Origin: Oryzias latipes | Taxonomy: Eukaryota > Chordata > Actinopteri > Beloniformes > Adrianichthyidae | NCBI RefSeq assembly: GCF_002234675.1 | Contig: NC_019875.2 | Coordinates: 27,897,818-27,961,817 of the forward strand | Length of the DNA: 64,000 bases | Direction of reading: 5' to 3' | Shown here: positions 27,901 to 38,938 of the stretch, one piece after another | Layout: the number at the start of each line of letters is the position of its first letter | How positions within the stretch are numbered: the first letter of the stretch is position 1 | The notes under the pieces: generated by a model | Databases searched by the model: none | The model's input: only the letters and a program-made list of their open reading frames with translations | Told to the model about the DNA's origin: nothing | Translations under genes and position numbers: made by a program

Positions 27901-30900
27901 ACACAGGGGGGCAAAAGCAGGAGGAAACGGACGCACAACAGTGTGAACTGCAGACAGACAGACACCAGAGGGGACAATGGCCTTGTTGCAGAGACAAACA
28001 CCAGCATCAATCGAATCCAATGAAATGGAAGCCCTCTCCTACTAAACCCTATCAAAGGACTGTGAGCCCCTGAGTCGCTCTCCTCGGCCCCTGACAAAGG
28101 CACTTAATCCAGCCACTTTGACCTCTCACATTATTAAGGGCCAGAGTGACCCTAATCCAATCAAAATGATTTACTAAAGCCCAGTAGTTGCCTTCTCTTT
28201 CCAGTCAGTAGCCCTGCAATTTAAGTTTAGTAGGGGAGGCACTGGGAGAGACTTGGTGGCATTTTGCACCACAAAGGAGTTGGGATTGAGAACCCCTATC
28301 GTTAGCCACCTACTTGAGCTCAAGCCCCTTCTATCAACTGCCTCAAGAGTTTATTAAAAGCAATTGCCCTAAGTGACCCCTACGCCTTCAGGTTTGCATC
28401 AATCTTCAGGAAACTAGCCGACAATGCGGGTTCTCCGTCCTCCTATTTCATGCATTCCGGTCAATTTTTCAGATCCTCTGTAGAAACTGAAAACTAAAAC
28501 TGAAACTGAAATCAGATTTTTTCTTTTATTTAAAAAGATTTAAAGTGATTTCTTGGGCATTGAGGTCACTTTCACTTTTTGGTACCAGAGGACTTTTTTA
28601 AGGCAGTATTTGTGTTGAAGGTTTTTGAAAGTTCCTACAAACTCTGGGCAAAGAAAGAGAAAGAAGAAGAAGAAAAATTATTTCCGTCTGAAAACCAGCA
28701 TTCCTGTGTGCTTTCAGGTGAAGCCTGGTGCAAATTAAACCACTGCAAGGCTGCACAAGGATCCAAAAAGCGGCAGAGTTAATGATGTCATGAGCATTTC
28801 TAACTAAAATGAACAAGTTTGAACAACAAAAAGGAGGGAAAATGCCTTATCGGTAAATGGGATAAATATGATGGTCATGATTGCAGGAACTCCAAGTCAC
28901 TTGGCCGGTTTGGTAACACTGTAGCTTAAAGGTAAATCAGACGGGAAGAAACATTTTTTCTGCATTTCCAGTTCAAATGAATCAATGTCAAAGTAGCTGG
29001 GAACTAAAAAAAAAACTAAACTACCTCCACCCATGGCTCTTGGTAAAATAATTAATCAAATCAATTGAAAATTGATCAATTTTGCCTCATTAGCTGTGTT
29101 TCCATTAACTATGAAATCGTTTTTTAAGGTGTCTTGAAATTGACATATTTTGCAAAACTGCAAGGAAACAGTTTTTTAAAGCCACCAGAGGATCCCACAG
29201 CATCACACAGCTCATTAAAAGTTGAACATGTCATGTGGAATTGTTGGATGCACAGCTCCTCTGTAAGATCACCAATCACCATTTCCCAATATGGGTTCAC
29301 CCATAGCTGCTACCACGTGTAAGGAGTTCGTCGCTCCTTTTTGGGGTCTGAATAAGACGCCAACGTCTTTTTTGATAGATGATGATGCGCTGCGGCAGAA
29401 AGTATTGTTCACATCCATGTTTTTGAATGACTTATTGCATGAGTTTGTGTTTATTCGCACAACTATGATTTCATGAATGTAGCGTAATAGCAAAATTGTG
29501 TTTTTTCGACTATGAGACAGTTTTGAGCATAGCTACTGATGCTCAATGATGCAAAAGGACATACAGCCTAATGCTGAAGAAAACTTCAAATTCTTTGAAG
29601 TTTTTTCACATTTCCATTTATTTTTTAAAGAAATATTTCTTTATTCTTTTTTTTGTCAATTAAATTTCCTTATATTGTAATATAAAATACACCATTGTGT
29701 TCAAAAACACATTTTCAAATTTGATCTTGTAAAATGGTGCACAGAATATATATATTTTTAGCTGCAAATTGATATGTTGGTTTTTCTATACATCGTGTTA
29801 AAAAAAAACCCTGAAAGTTTTCTTTCTTAATAAATATTGATGTTGTTCATTGTATTTTTAGATTTCAAACAATCTGATGGGAAAATGTCTTCTGGAAGAA
29901 CTTCAATTCTCAGTTTGAGGAACTTCACAGCAGTGACGGGGGGATCCCCTCCCAAAGAAAACTCCTGCAAGACAAAACTCACTTGACTTAAGCTAACTGT
30001 GTACATTATTTCATGCATTCAGGCCCCTCGGAGCTTTTTCTGTCTGAACTCTATTTGAAGATGGATTTCCATCCGCATTATGAATGATGCACGCAGGGAA
30101 TGCAGCTTTTCTACGGCAAATACAAGACAAAGGGAATATAGAATAGTTCATGGAAGAGTTAATCAGCTCAGAAACACCATAAGTCGCTTTTATTATTTTT
30201 GTTTTTGGGGTGGTTTAACAAATGAAATGCTTGGTAAGAACTTGGTTAAAGGTATAACACATGAGGGCAGTGGGGTCAGAGCTTACATGTTCTCCACATT
30301 CGGTTTTACTCAGGATCATGCATGACAATGATGAGTTGTGAAGCAAAACTTGGTATTATTTATGTGTTTTTGAAGAAAGTGTTTCTGTAATCTTTGTTGT
30401 TTTAACAATTAGCTTAATACCTGGCTGCTTCTTGCTACTGAAATATTGCTAAAAGTAATTTCATGCTTTTTGGGGTTTTCCCTCTAACTCAAGTGTGCTT
30501 ATTTAGATTTGTTTGCGTGTAAAAATCAGCAAAGTTAAGAGGATAAAGTCTAAACCAAGTGACATTTTGTAAATGAGCTGCCTGGAGAGTTTTTTTTTTT
30601 AGGCTTAAAAAGAGCTCAAAAACCTAGAATCAATATATTAATAATAATCAATTATATGTTTTTGGTTTCCCCTGAAAGGCCTAAAGCAGATTCTTCATCA
30701 AACTTAGCATTTGAGAGAAACAAAAAAAATAAATTGCAAGGGTTAACCCTTGTGCTATCTTAGATGACCCCACCCTTGCAGTGACGTGTTCTCCCTACCA
30801 TGACAAAGGTGGATAAAGGTGGAAAGATTTCATGTAATCCATGGACACCAGTGAAGATCACAAATCATTGAAGAAAAAAGGTTCAGAGCACTGTCTAGTG

Positions 30901-33900
30901 GGTCTAGATGACCCAACTCCCAATGATAAAGTGCCTAGGATAGCACAAGGCTTAAATAAAAATTGTGCATAAAAGATTCCAACCAGCTACTATGTGGTGA
31001 ACCTTTTAAAATAAAGGTGAGACTTCTTCTACATTTACACCAGGCTTGGCAATGCTTGTTCAATCAACCACTTCAGATGAATAGTCTATGCAAATGCATG
31101 TTTCAGGCAAAACTATTGTGTTCACGTGAGGCTACGCAAGTTTTTAAGTCGATTTTCAGGCATTACGTAGATGTTCATTAAACGCTCGTTGAAAGTAAAA
31201 CCAGTTGAATTTTGGCTTTGGTGGTGACGAATGGATGGTGTCAATTTTAATTCACGGAGGTGCTAACCATTTGAAAAATGATCCTGGAGGAGAAATTAAT
31301 AATTGCAGTTTGTGCACGGCTAGAATTCCATGACACCAAGTCTTTCATGTATTGGAATGGAGCTGTGAAAGAAAAAGCATGGAGCAAGATTCACGAGATT
31401 TGCAACGCTTTGACACTTTGCACAAAGCCTCTACCAACTGTGAGTACATGCACTGGTATCGGGTTGTTTCAGTCCAGTTTGAAGACAGTATACTACAAGC
31501 ACATTCAAGAATCCGCATTTAACACGCACTTTTGTCATATGAATTCCCGTCTGCCACATCTATTTGGACATGCGTCAAATTTGCTGTTTGATGCTTGTCC
31601 AAAAATGTGTTCATAAACCTGCAGCTACTGTCCACTGTGGGAGGATCAACTGTCTAAAACCTCATCGCCACATGGAAGCATTGACTGTATATCCGTGAAT
31701 CTCAAACAGTCAATACATGAAAGACACGGATGACGTTGAGAGATCATGTTTATTTATTTTTAAAGAGCTCTACAAAAATCATTGGTAACCATGTCTCCAT
31801 GTCTGGGTTCATGCGATCATTCAGAGACTCTCCCAGTATGGTGAGATCAACCATCTACTGCAGGAGCTGCGTCCGATTTGTATCATTTGAATCTGAATTT
31901 GTGTATTAACATTGAAACTGGCCGCCCCTTGCCTCGTGAATCACATTTGGTGTGAATGTAGTTTAAAGTTTGTACTTCGTAAATGTGCTTGGCGATTTTA
32001 CCTTTATCTAACACGGGCCCAAAGATGGCCAGGTTGTTGTTGAGGGTGGTACAGTTCCAGCGTCGGCCTCTGAACTGGTGCTGGCACTCCTGGATGCCGA
32101 TCTTCACCCCTTCGGCCACGCTGGGCATGATCTCCACGTAGTTCCGGCAGAAACGCAGCTGCTTGGGCACCAGACCTGGTATGCTCCCACAAAGAATAGG
32201 TTGAGTACCCATTGATGAGTACTGGTGTCCCACTGCCAGCGACCTAAAGGCAAGAAGTGGCAGAGTCAGGGCATAATTATATCATCTCCTGCACTCTGTT
32301 TTTCTTTTAAATCTGTTGATGCTGTGATGCTCAAGGGAGAGGCTCATTTCTCTGCTGGGGCAGTGTAATGTTGCGTCTGCCTTCACTGGTTGTGTGTGTT
32401 TATTTGTTGTATCAGATGGTGCCATTAGAAGTTCATTCTTTATCCCCTCAACTACCCTCTCTGCAGACACCTGGCCTTTGTGTGCACTTCAAATTGCAGA
32501 CCTGCCCCAACATTGTTTCAGCGTAAGATGAAAGTCACCAGGGCATCGAGAGATCTTCATAGACCTTAAGCTGACAAGTTGGAAAACTGCACCTTGTTAT
32601 TAACTGTCCGCACACTTAACAGGCCCTTAGCTTAAGGTAATAAGAGTGCAAACCCTGCATTGAAACTTCAGAGAGTGTATTAAGAGTAACACAGGCCCCT
32701 CTGCCCCGCCTCTATTTCTTTTTTTTTTTTTTTTCAGTTTCTTTAAAGAAGGCGTTCTTAGGTGGAACAAGTGCCAACTTGGCTCGCTGATTACATCTGT
32801 CTGTCTTCTTGCCCTTATTGCTTTCTCTGTCTTTATTTTCTGTGTCCACTCAATTTGCATTTTTGAACTCAAACAAATGAAACATCCATTTAGGAAAGAT
32901 CACTCTTAAGTCAAGTTTTTTTTTTTGCATTTTTTCATTACAAACATTTTCATTCATACAAAAAAGTTCTGATCAAAGTTTTTTTTATTGTTCTGGTTTT
33001 TAAACGAACATGACCAGAGCCCTATTTCTACAAATGTAAGCATTATTTTAAAAAACTAGAGAAATAAAACACGATTCAAGTACATTTTTGTCTTTTTATA
33101 TAAAAGTTTTGACTTTAAATCACTGACGGAGCTACTGTTTAACCCATTTCCTGTTATCGTTGGCAGACTTCCTGTAAAGTAGCTTTTTGGCAACTCCCTG
33201 TTTTAAGTGAAGTGTGTGGGTGCCAAAACGCTGGCAGGAGCATAATCAACCTCCCTGGAGAGTGATTGGCTTGATAAGAGTCCAAATGAGGACAGCTCCA
33301 GAGCAGGTGCTCAGGAGGATCGGTTTTGTTGACGAAGGAATCTCTGATCAAAAGATGATCAAGCTCCTCACATTGGTCAACATCTGTGTTATTTTTTTTT
33401 TGTCTCATAGCCCAAAATGAGAAATCCTCCAAAGATCAGCTTCTGGAGACCTTTTTTTTTTTTTTTTTTTACATAGGAGCTGTGGATTCAACAGAATCGT
33501 TGCTAATTAGAAGAAATGTGGAATATAAAAGACACCTCCACTTACACCTGGCAAACTGAAATCGTCTCCAGAGGAAATCATATTTGTAGGCCTCAACCTT
33601 TGGTATATAAGGACGCTCCTTCATATGGACCTCCTGTCTGACCCTTTACCCTGCAGCAGATAAGTCCCAGCAGAGACCTGTGCATCACAGGATCTCTGGA
33701 AAAAGCAAAAGGACTTACTGTGAAGCAAAAACATATATGAAACAATCCATACTTTAGCCAGACAATAAGCTAAATTCAGATTAACAGCAGTTTTTCTGTA
33801 TGGATGATTTACAGGAAGCCGTTCACAACAACCTGAAATAAGATCAGAATGAAGACTTAGAACCTACTTTGGACTTTCAAATAAGAATTGTAAAACCCTG

Positions 33901-36900
33901 ATGGTGTCACGAAACTATAAGAAATGTTTGATTTTGTTGCTGCTTTCTGAGTTTAAAGAGCATCAATCTCTCACATCTGCAGAGCAGAGATACTGTACAA
34001 ATAAGAGGAAACCCTAAAATCTCAGTTCAGTCTAGTTTTGTTCAAAGAGATTTATTTCATTCTGTTGCAAATTTACAAATTTACTTTTAGGTTCGAAATG
34101 ATCAAAAATATCCTTAAAGATTTTCAACAAAAAACACCAATTCTTTTCCTCTCCCTTGAAACTATTTTATTGTGACTTTATCATAAAGTTCAAAAACTTT
34201 TTGTTTGATATTTCTTTAAAGCATGAATCAATCACATGCGCATGTTGCTGAGGTTTTGTTTTTGAATCTCATCTAAATCTGAATGGATGAACAAATTGTT
34301 TTCTTGGAGCAAACAGAAAATACGGCGCCTCGAAGGGACTGGTGATGTTGATGCACTTTTTACATGATTTAAATTGAATTTTGAGAGTAAAGTGACAATG
34401 ACTCTTCAAACACTTTGGGAACACACACACTTCCACTTACTACACCCCACTATGACTATACTACTGTTTAGATGCACTCTATACTACATCATGCAGCAGA
34501 ACGTCCCACTCTGCTCCAAATCGACAACTTCTGTGTGGAATAACTGACTTTCATCTACCTCCACACACAATATTTATTATGCTGCACTTTATTCCTCTCC
34601 ATTTTATTCTAATTTTCATACTTTTTTTGATTGGTTACTTATACATATTTTGATTAAATTCATATTTTCACCACTTCAAGGCTGCTACAATTTTATTGTA
34701 TTATTGTGTACAATGACAATAAAGGCTTCTGAGTTTGATTCTGTTTATTTTTTCAGCCATGCAAATTCAAAAGTTATAGTGGTTTCATTTGAATCTAATT
34801 TATGTTTTTCTTTTCTTTTCTGAGTAGAAATTAAGTCATCCAAAAGTTTGTCCCCTTTTAAGCTCAGAGTTGTGTTAAAAATAACCCAACTCTGGTTATT
34901 TTTATCCCTTGTAGACACTACAGATCAATTGTCTCAGATATTAGCTCGAGTATGATTTCTATACCTCTGACCTTGAACTGGATTCAGCGGGTTCTGAAGA
35001 TGGGTGCATGGATGGATGTAATTCGTAAAAATGCTTTGGTGTACGTCTGTGTTTGCTCTGTAATCATGTCTCACTCTGTCTGCAAAGGCCACAAATTCGT
35101 ACGACTTTCTGTCAGGTCTTGAACCAGCTCACACAAAATCATCATGAGTCAGTCAGTCAGAGGTGCTGCGTGGCTGTCTTAATCCAGAGGCACCTCTTCC
35201 TGTGTTAGGAAATGCTCCACGAGAGGAGGCAGGGCATGTTCCACCAGCCATGATTTATTATTTTTTATGAGCTATTGCATAAAGAACAGTGTTGTTGGAT
35301 ACCAACTCCAACAAACCAGTTAAAACTAACTACTGCTCTTCAATGTGTTGTGTGGATTTAAGGAATTTATTGTGTGGTCTTCTCTGTAATCTCTCTAATT
35401 CCTTTGGAAAAACTCTTTTTTTTCTTTCTTGTCAGATTAACTGCACTGCAGAGAACATGATTTAGTATAACAGAATTTTTTTGTTGTTGGATTAATGCTG
35501 TGAAAACTGTTAGACTTAAAAAAAGAACATATATCAGGCACCAATTTTTTGTCTCCCAACACATTTTTCCCCCTTTAATCTAAGTGTATCCAGCACATGT
35601 TTAATGCATATTTCAGCAAGCCCAAGCAGGGCGCCTTAGAATTACCGCTTCACCCGTGGGCCCTAAGGCCTTGGAGCCGACTTTGACATCAAGAGAATAT
35701 GTTTGGGAAAAGGAATGTGCGGCAAGCTTTCACCTCCAGGTATTTATCTTCTAAGGTGGGGTGGACTGGAGGGAAGGCGTTGGGGTGGCGGGTGCAGGGA
35801 GGCTATGTCATGGCAGGTCGAGGAGAGACAGACATGAACCTGCCTCAGCGCAGATCTATATCCCCACACATAACTGTAGGTGCAGAGGTTGAATGGGATG
35901 CATCTATAGTGGCCACTTGAAGGCAAAAACATCAGCAGCCTCTGTCAGCAAAACATCCCAGGTCGCTTTTCACAGAAGCGATAGCTCTCAGATAACTGTC
36001 AGGCTGCCTGCAAACGCAGAAACAATGCAGGCATATTGTGTGTAATCCAAAGGGAACCGTGTTATTTGAGTTGGGATGAGTTGCCATGGAAAACAAAAAA
36101 TACACCAGCAGTCTTTGAAGTAGAAAAAAGGCCAGTGTTACGTCAGGGTGGCGGAGCCCAAAGGTGGCCACTTTTACAGATTGTTGGGATTGTTGTAATG
36201 GTGGGGGAGCGTTGCAGCCAATCTGTTTACCCTCTGCAGTTACACCCTCACAGGTTATGTTTTGCTGCATGAGCTCACTGTAAACCCGTCTCTCATTGTG
36301 CCGCAGCGGCTCCACCAACACATGCAACATAGAAGAGGATGAAAAGAAGCTGAAAATCTCACAAGATAAGCTCGATAAACTTCAGATAAAATGGAAAACA
36401 GTGGGCGCACTGAGCGGCGGCGGCGGCTTGCTGCATTTTTGGTCCGGCAGGCCAACTGTTTTATCAGCATTTCCTTCCAGCTGAGCATGTAATTAGTTTC
36501 TCATCAGTATTACCACCAGGGGACCCATTTAGAGAGCCAGATCAGTGTCCACCCAATTTCTAAGCCTCCCAAAACAGCGAATGATTCATTAGAAATGAGG
36601 CAGTATTTGTTATTTTAGTTCCACTGTAAGAGGCTGTGAGGGACAGAAGATGTGTGAACTTTGAGAGAAAAGACAAGAGCTCCTTCAGGAGATGAGACAG
36701 CCCAATTATCCTGCATGTCATCCTTAATTAAGACTTCTGAGCTATTAATACAGAATCTTATTTGAGTGAAAGAGGCTTTAAGTTTGGACTTTCATGGGGA
36801 TTTCAAAGTTAAAAAACGCCACTTTAGGAAACAGAAATATGAAAATGAGCACAATATAACAAATCATCTTATGTGTTTGTGTGTTTTATTTAATTTTTTT

Positions 36901-37429
36901 TATAAAGGAAAAACATCTGGTACTATAAAAGTCAATATCTTTTTAACGTGAAATGAGCTATGGTGATGCAAGAAAGGTCAAATTTATAAAAATGTCAAAA
37001 TAAAGAAGCACCAATAACCTCTGGGTTTTCATATGATGCTTCAAAACTGGTTTTTACGCGCACGTGCTCACTCTCTCCAGTTTTGCACCTGCAGCTTTCA
37101 GGGAAAAAAAAGAATGTTTTCATCCAGAATGAACAGTTGATTTTGCTTTAAAATTTAAATGAATTGTTTCTTCACATTAGCGCCTGATGACCCAGTTGCG
37201 TTTTGTTTTGAAATGTCTGAAAAGTTTCCCAAACAGGAGGCTTCTGGTTCCTGCTGTCAGAGGAGAAGGGGAGGCGGACCAGCACAAACTTTAAAAACTA
37301 AAAACATGTCACCTGCTCGTCCAGGATGCCAAATGAAAATAAAACTTACCACCAGATGGGATAACTTGCCATGACATGCGTCAGCCCAAACAGCAGCAGG
37401 AAACATCCCAGGGATATCATCCTTAACAT
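21485..37429 (-). CDS. wnt3a: Wnt3a secreted signalling protein, complete, 4 coding exons
   Basis: Ligand of the canonical Wnt/beta-catenin pathway, which binds Frizzled and LRP5/6. The coding exons are 37429-37350, 32243-32002, 22316-22051 and 21964-21485, all GT-AG with matching phases (2, 1, 0), 1068 nt and 355 aa. The start [10 protein letters not shown] opens a signal peptide that probably ends at VMA/S, and the mature protein begins SYPIWWSLAVG. Conserved marks are [21 protein letters not shown]-glycosylation sites NCT (Asn90) and NLT (Asn301), the [15 protein letters not shown] block with the palmitoleoylated Ser212 (human Ser209), [13 protein letters not shown] and the C-terminal [42 protein letters not shown] and ETLRPKY are WNT3A-type rather than WNT3-type residues, and the wnt9a neighbour agrees. 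A second in-frame ATG lies at 37420. No break is visible. Confidence 0.96.
22051..22316 (-). CDS. wnt3a: wnt3a coding exon 3
   Basis: 266 nt after acceptor TTCCAG, running from [15 protein letters not shown] to NNEAGRT. It contains [12 protein letters not shown] and [18 protein letters not shown]. The donor GTCAGT is slightly weak but the reading frame fixes it. Confidence 0.95.
22354..23086. mobile_element. Inverted-repeat element, copy A (wnt3a intron 2)
   Basis: It starts TTTAAAGTCCCCCTTC then GATGAAAATCATG, and ends GAGGGGTACTTTAAAT, so the ends are inverted repeats. The subterminal block ATAATCATAATTAAATC then CCACTGGGAACG recurs in copy B at 26734-27340. The middle (about 22530-22710) is different and contains GTCCAGGGTGTACCCGC, which looks like a nested retroelement piece. 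It begins only 38 bp from the wnt3a exon 3 acceptor. Confidence 0.55.
23140..23345 (-). mobile_element. TTAA-flanked MITE, copy 2 (inverted)
   Basis: Reverse-oriented copy of the 205-bp family. The right end ...GATAGCACAAGGG is followed by TTAA at 23346-23349. The left end is TCCTTGTGCTATCC after ATAA, with two substitutions. It lies in wnt3a intron 2. Confidence 0.8.
23350..24590. other. wnt3a intron 2, nothing notable
   Basis: Intronic sequence without gene, repeat or motif cluster that I can support. Confidence 0.45.
24591..24727 (+). mobile_element. RTE-type retroelement 3' end with GGAT tail
   Basis: It contains CAGGGCAGGGTGTACCCCGC, CTTTGCCCAACAGTAGCC, AAGGGATGAACCAGGTTAGG and a terminal ATGGATGAATGGATGGATGG. 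This is the standard 3' end of the fish RTE-like family whose longer copy lies at 11560-11870. Confidence 0.75.
25180..25480. promoter_or_regulatory. Candidate intronic conserved element (wnt3a intron 2)
   Basis: A non-repetitive block with GGGACTAATTGCACCCGAAA, TAGCTTTGTCTGTTTTACAA, CAATCAATTTAAAG and GGGACCAAG. It has no open frame and no similarity to the repeats of this window. The regulatory role is a guess from texture. Confidence 0.2.
26734..27340. mobile_element. Inverted-repeat element, copy B (wnt3a intron 2)
   Basis: It starts TTAAAGACCCACTTCAATGA and ends ATGATTGGAGTGGATCT, whose reverse complement AGATCCACTCCAATCAT matches the start. It shares ATAATCATAACTAAA then CCACTGGGAACG with copy A. 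It is non-coding. The internal segment GGGGCGGGGCTGCC..GGTCCCGCCCAC is GC-rich, with facing GGGCGG/CCGCCC blocks. Confidence 0.55.
28000..28440. promoter_or_regulatory. Candidate intronic enhancer with TCF/LEF-like sites
   Basis: A GC-balanced, non-repetitive block in wnt3a intron 2 without an open frame. It holds ATCAAAGG (28051-28058), GACAAAGG (28093-28100) and CTTTGAC (28117-28123, GTCAAAG on the minus strand) within 75 bp. All match or nearly match the (A/T)(A/T)CAAAG core of TCF/LEF. This would fit Wnt feedback on its own gene but is an inference. Confidence 0.3.
28441..30740. other. wnt3a intron 2, nothing notable
   Basis: AT-rich intronic DNA with short unrelated open frames. No gene or recognisable mobile element. 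Confidence 0.45.
30747..30951 (+). mobile_element. TTAA-flanked MITE, copy 3 (perfect TTAA on both sides)
   Basis: 205 bp from CCCTTGTGCTATCTTAG to CTAGGATAGCACAAGGC. TTAA stands at 30743-30746 and again at 30952-30955, the clearest target duplication of the four copies. It lies in wnt3a intron 2. Confidence 0.85.
31278..31445 (+). pseudogene. MADF-domain exon relic of a transposon
   Basis: The frame reads [44 protein letters not shown]. The pattern L-I-x-A-V-x-x-x-P/L-E-x-x-D-T-x-x-x-x-Y-x-x-x-x-x-K-E-x-A-W-x-x-I fits the N-terminal half of a MADF (Myb/SANT-like) domain. In fish such exons typically come from the accessory protein of Harbinger/ISL2EU-type DNA transposons. It is followed by a possible donor, ACTGTGAGTA. 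The usual Pro-Glu is Leu-Glu here and no transposase is nearby, so it is probably dead. It lies antisense in wnt3a intron 2, 560 bp from exon 2. Domain call moderate, transposon origin inferred. Confidence 0.5.
32002..32243 (-). CDS. wnt3a: wnt3a coding exon 2
   Basis: 242 nt after acceptor CTTTAG, ending GATAAAG before GTAAAA. It runs from [10 protein letters not shown] to FGPVLDK and contains [15 protein letters not shown] and the first N-glycosylation site. Confidence 0.96.
32244..35100. other. wnt3a intron 1, left part
   Basis: Poly-T runs (about 32719-32734 and 33452-33472) and a possible decayed retroelement tail at about 34430-34740 ending in GTACAATGACAATAAAGGC. No gene. Confidence 0.4.
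36480..36760. promoter_or_regulatory. Candidate conserved element near wnt3a exon 1, with CTCF-like site
   Basis: A non-repetitive intron 1 block 0.6-0.9 kb downstream of wnt3a exon 1. It contains CATGTAATTAGTTTCTC, the CTCF-like CCACCAGGGGACCC (36513-36526, about 12 of 14 core positions), GAATGATTCATTAG and TCCTTAATTAAGAC. It has no open frame. The role is inferred. Confidence 0.3.
37350..37429 (-). CDS. wnt3a: wnt3a coding exon 1 (signal peptide)
   Basis: 80 nt encoding the hydrophobic signal peptide and SYPIW, ending in the split Trp codon before donor GTAAGT. The first ATG has a purine at -3. The upstream frame stays open but has no similarity. Confidence 0.9.
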
Positions 37430-37790
37430 TTCGTGAAAAACCTCTCCAGCAGAACATGCGCGCTCATTCGCGCACACAAACCTGAACGATAAGAGAGGAA
37501 AAAAAAAATCTGCGATGATGGTTTTGGATTTCTGTCCTCCAACTATATCAGGGAGTCTCAGTCCGTGGCGGCTGCTCGTGGCACGCGTCAGGACGCAAAT
37601 ATTAAAAGTTAAAAAGCTGCAGCTTTTAGGACCCAATCAGCAGGTTTTGCCACAGGGAGAATTCAGATGTTCCGTCTGCTTCTCTTGTCACTCACTTCGA
37701 TCTGAAGCAGCAGAATGGGCTATTTTAAAGATGTGTATTAGTGCGCAATTGCTGGCATTAGTATGCAGTGTGCGTGATATATAATGTTGT
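37430..37790 (-). promoter_or_regulatory. wnt3a: wnt3a 5' UTR and proximal promoter
   Basis: Upstream of the wnt3a ATG on the minus strand. A TATA-like TTATATATCA (about 37776-37785) would place the start site roughly 320 nt before the ATG. The neighbourhood is rich in TTTAAA and CpG (GCGCGCATG near 37456-37464). No other promoter class stands out. The start-site position is inferred. Confidence 0.35.
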
Positions 37791-37799
37791 TTAAAGGGG

Positions 37800-38920
37800 A
37801 GAGGGAGGGTCCTCAGGATTTTAAATAGACATCGGAACCCCCGTGGATTGCGTAGCTATAACAACCTGTCCGGATTTCACTCCCATGCTTGAAGCTTCTA
37901 AAATGCAGAAATAAATATGTGTGAATTGCTGAGACCCTCATTAAGGGCTCAGTCTTTAAATTTGTGCCCGTTTGTCATGAATGCAAAATGAGGCGTTTTC
38001 TTTGGTGTTTTAGAGCCTTTTAAAATGCAAAACATTTCATTTTTCATATATACATTATACAAATCATTAAAGAACTTAAGAAAAAAAAATTATTGGATTC
38101 TAAGAGTTTATTGCGGATAGAAATATTATTTTAAGCGTTTGAAATTAAGTTTTTTTTTTAAATAAATCAGCCCACAATTTGAGTTAAAACTGATATAAAA
38201 ATCGTATAAACTTGGGGTCTTTACAGTGGAAAATGTAAAAGCAACATTTTTTGGTAACTTTTCATTTTCTAGATCTAATAAAAAATGCCCCAATAAAGCA
38301 AAATCACTCCTGGGGTACAGAAAGTTTCTCCTTTGTCAGGGTTAACTATCTGTTTACAGCAAACGTTACGCGCAAAAACAGTTATTTCCTCATAAATAAA
38401 CTGTGTAGATATATGTATATATATTTATTTGTTCATGTTTTGTTCAATTGAGTTTAGCAGACACTGTTAGTTTATGACACACAGACTTTGGAGCCAAAAT
38501 TTATAGTTAAACTTTTTATTTTGTAACTATAGATAAATGCAGAGATTTAATTTATATTTATTGAACAAAAACTCTATATGTATTCACAAATACATTGCAC
38601 AAGGAAGTTCTGGTTTGACCGCATTCATTAGAAAATACTCTAATAGTAGATAAAGTAAAACCCATATAGCACATGTATACTATTTAACACTTTATCTATC
38701 AAATCTCGATTCCCAAAATAACAAAAAAAATGTATATAGCTGTTTTTGCGTTTTTTAGTCTTTAACATAAAGAAGCATCACGGTCTGCTGTGCTTAAAGC
38801 TCTGACAGATTCACCTCTTCTTTAATATGTCCAACACTTGTCAGAATAGTAACCATCTCTGACCCCGCAGGAGCCAAAAACCTGCTTATAACACAGTTAT
38901 GCAAGATGAGTGGAGAGGAA
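37800..38920. other. Intergenic DNA upstream of wnt3a, nothing notable
   Basis: AT-rich sequence between the divergent Wnt genes. No gene or repeat recognised. Confidence 0.4.
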
Positions 38921-38923
38921 GCT

Positions 38924-38938
38924 TGCGCCATCTAGTGG
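38924..38938 (-). promoter_or_regulatory. CTCF-like motif, pointing toward wnt3a
   Basis: TGCGCCATCTAGTGG on plus reads CCACTAGATGGCGCA on minus. It matches the CTCF core CCASYAGRKGGCRS at essentially every informative position. It is paired with the plus-strand motif at 39855-39868. Confidence 0.55.
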
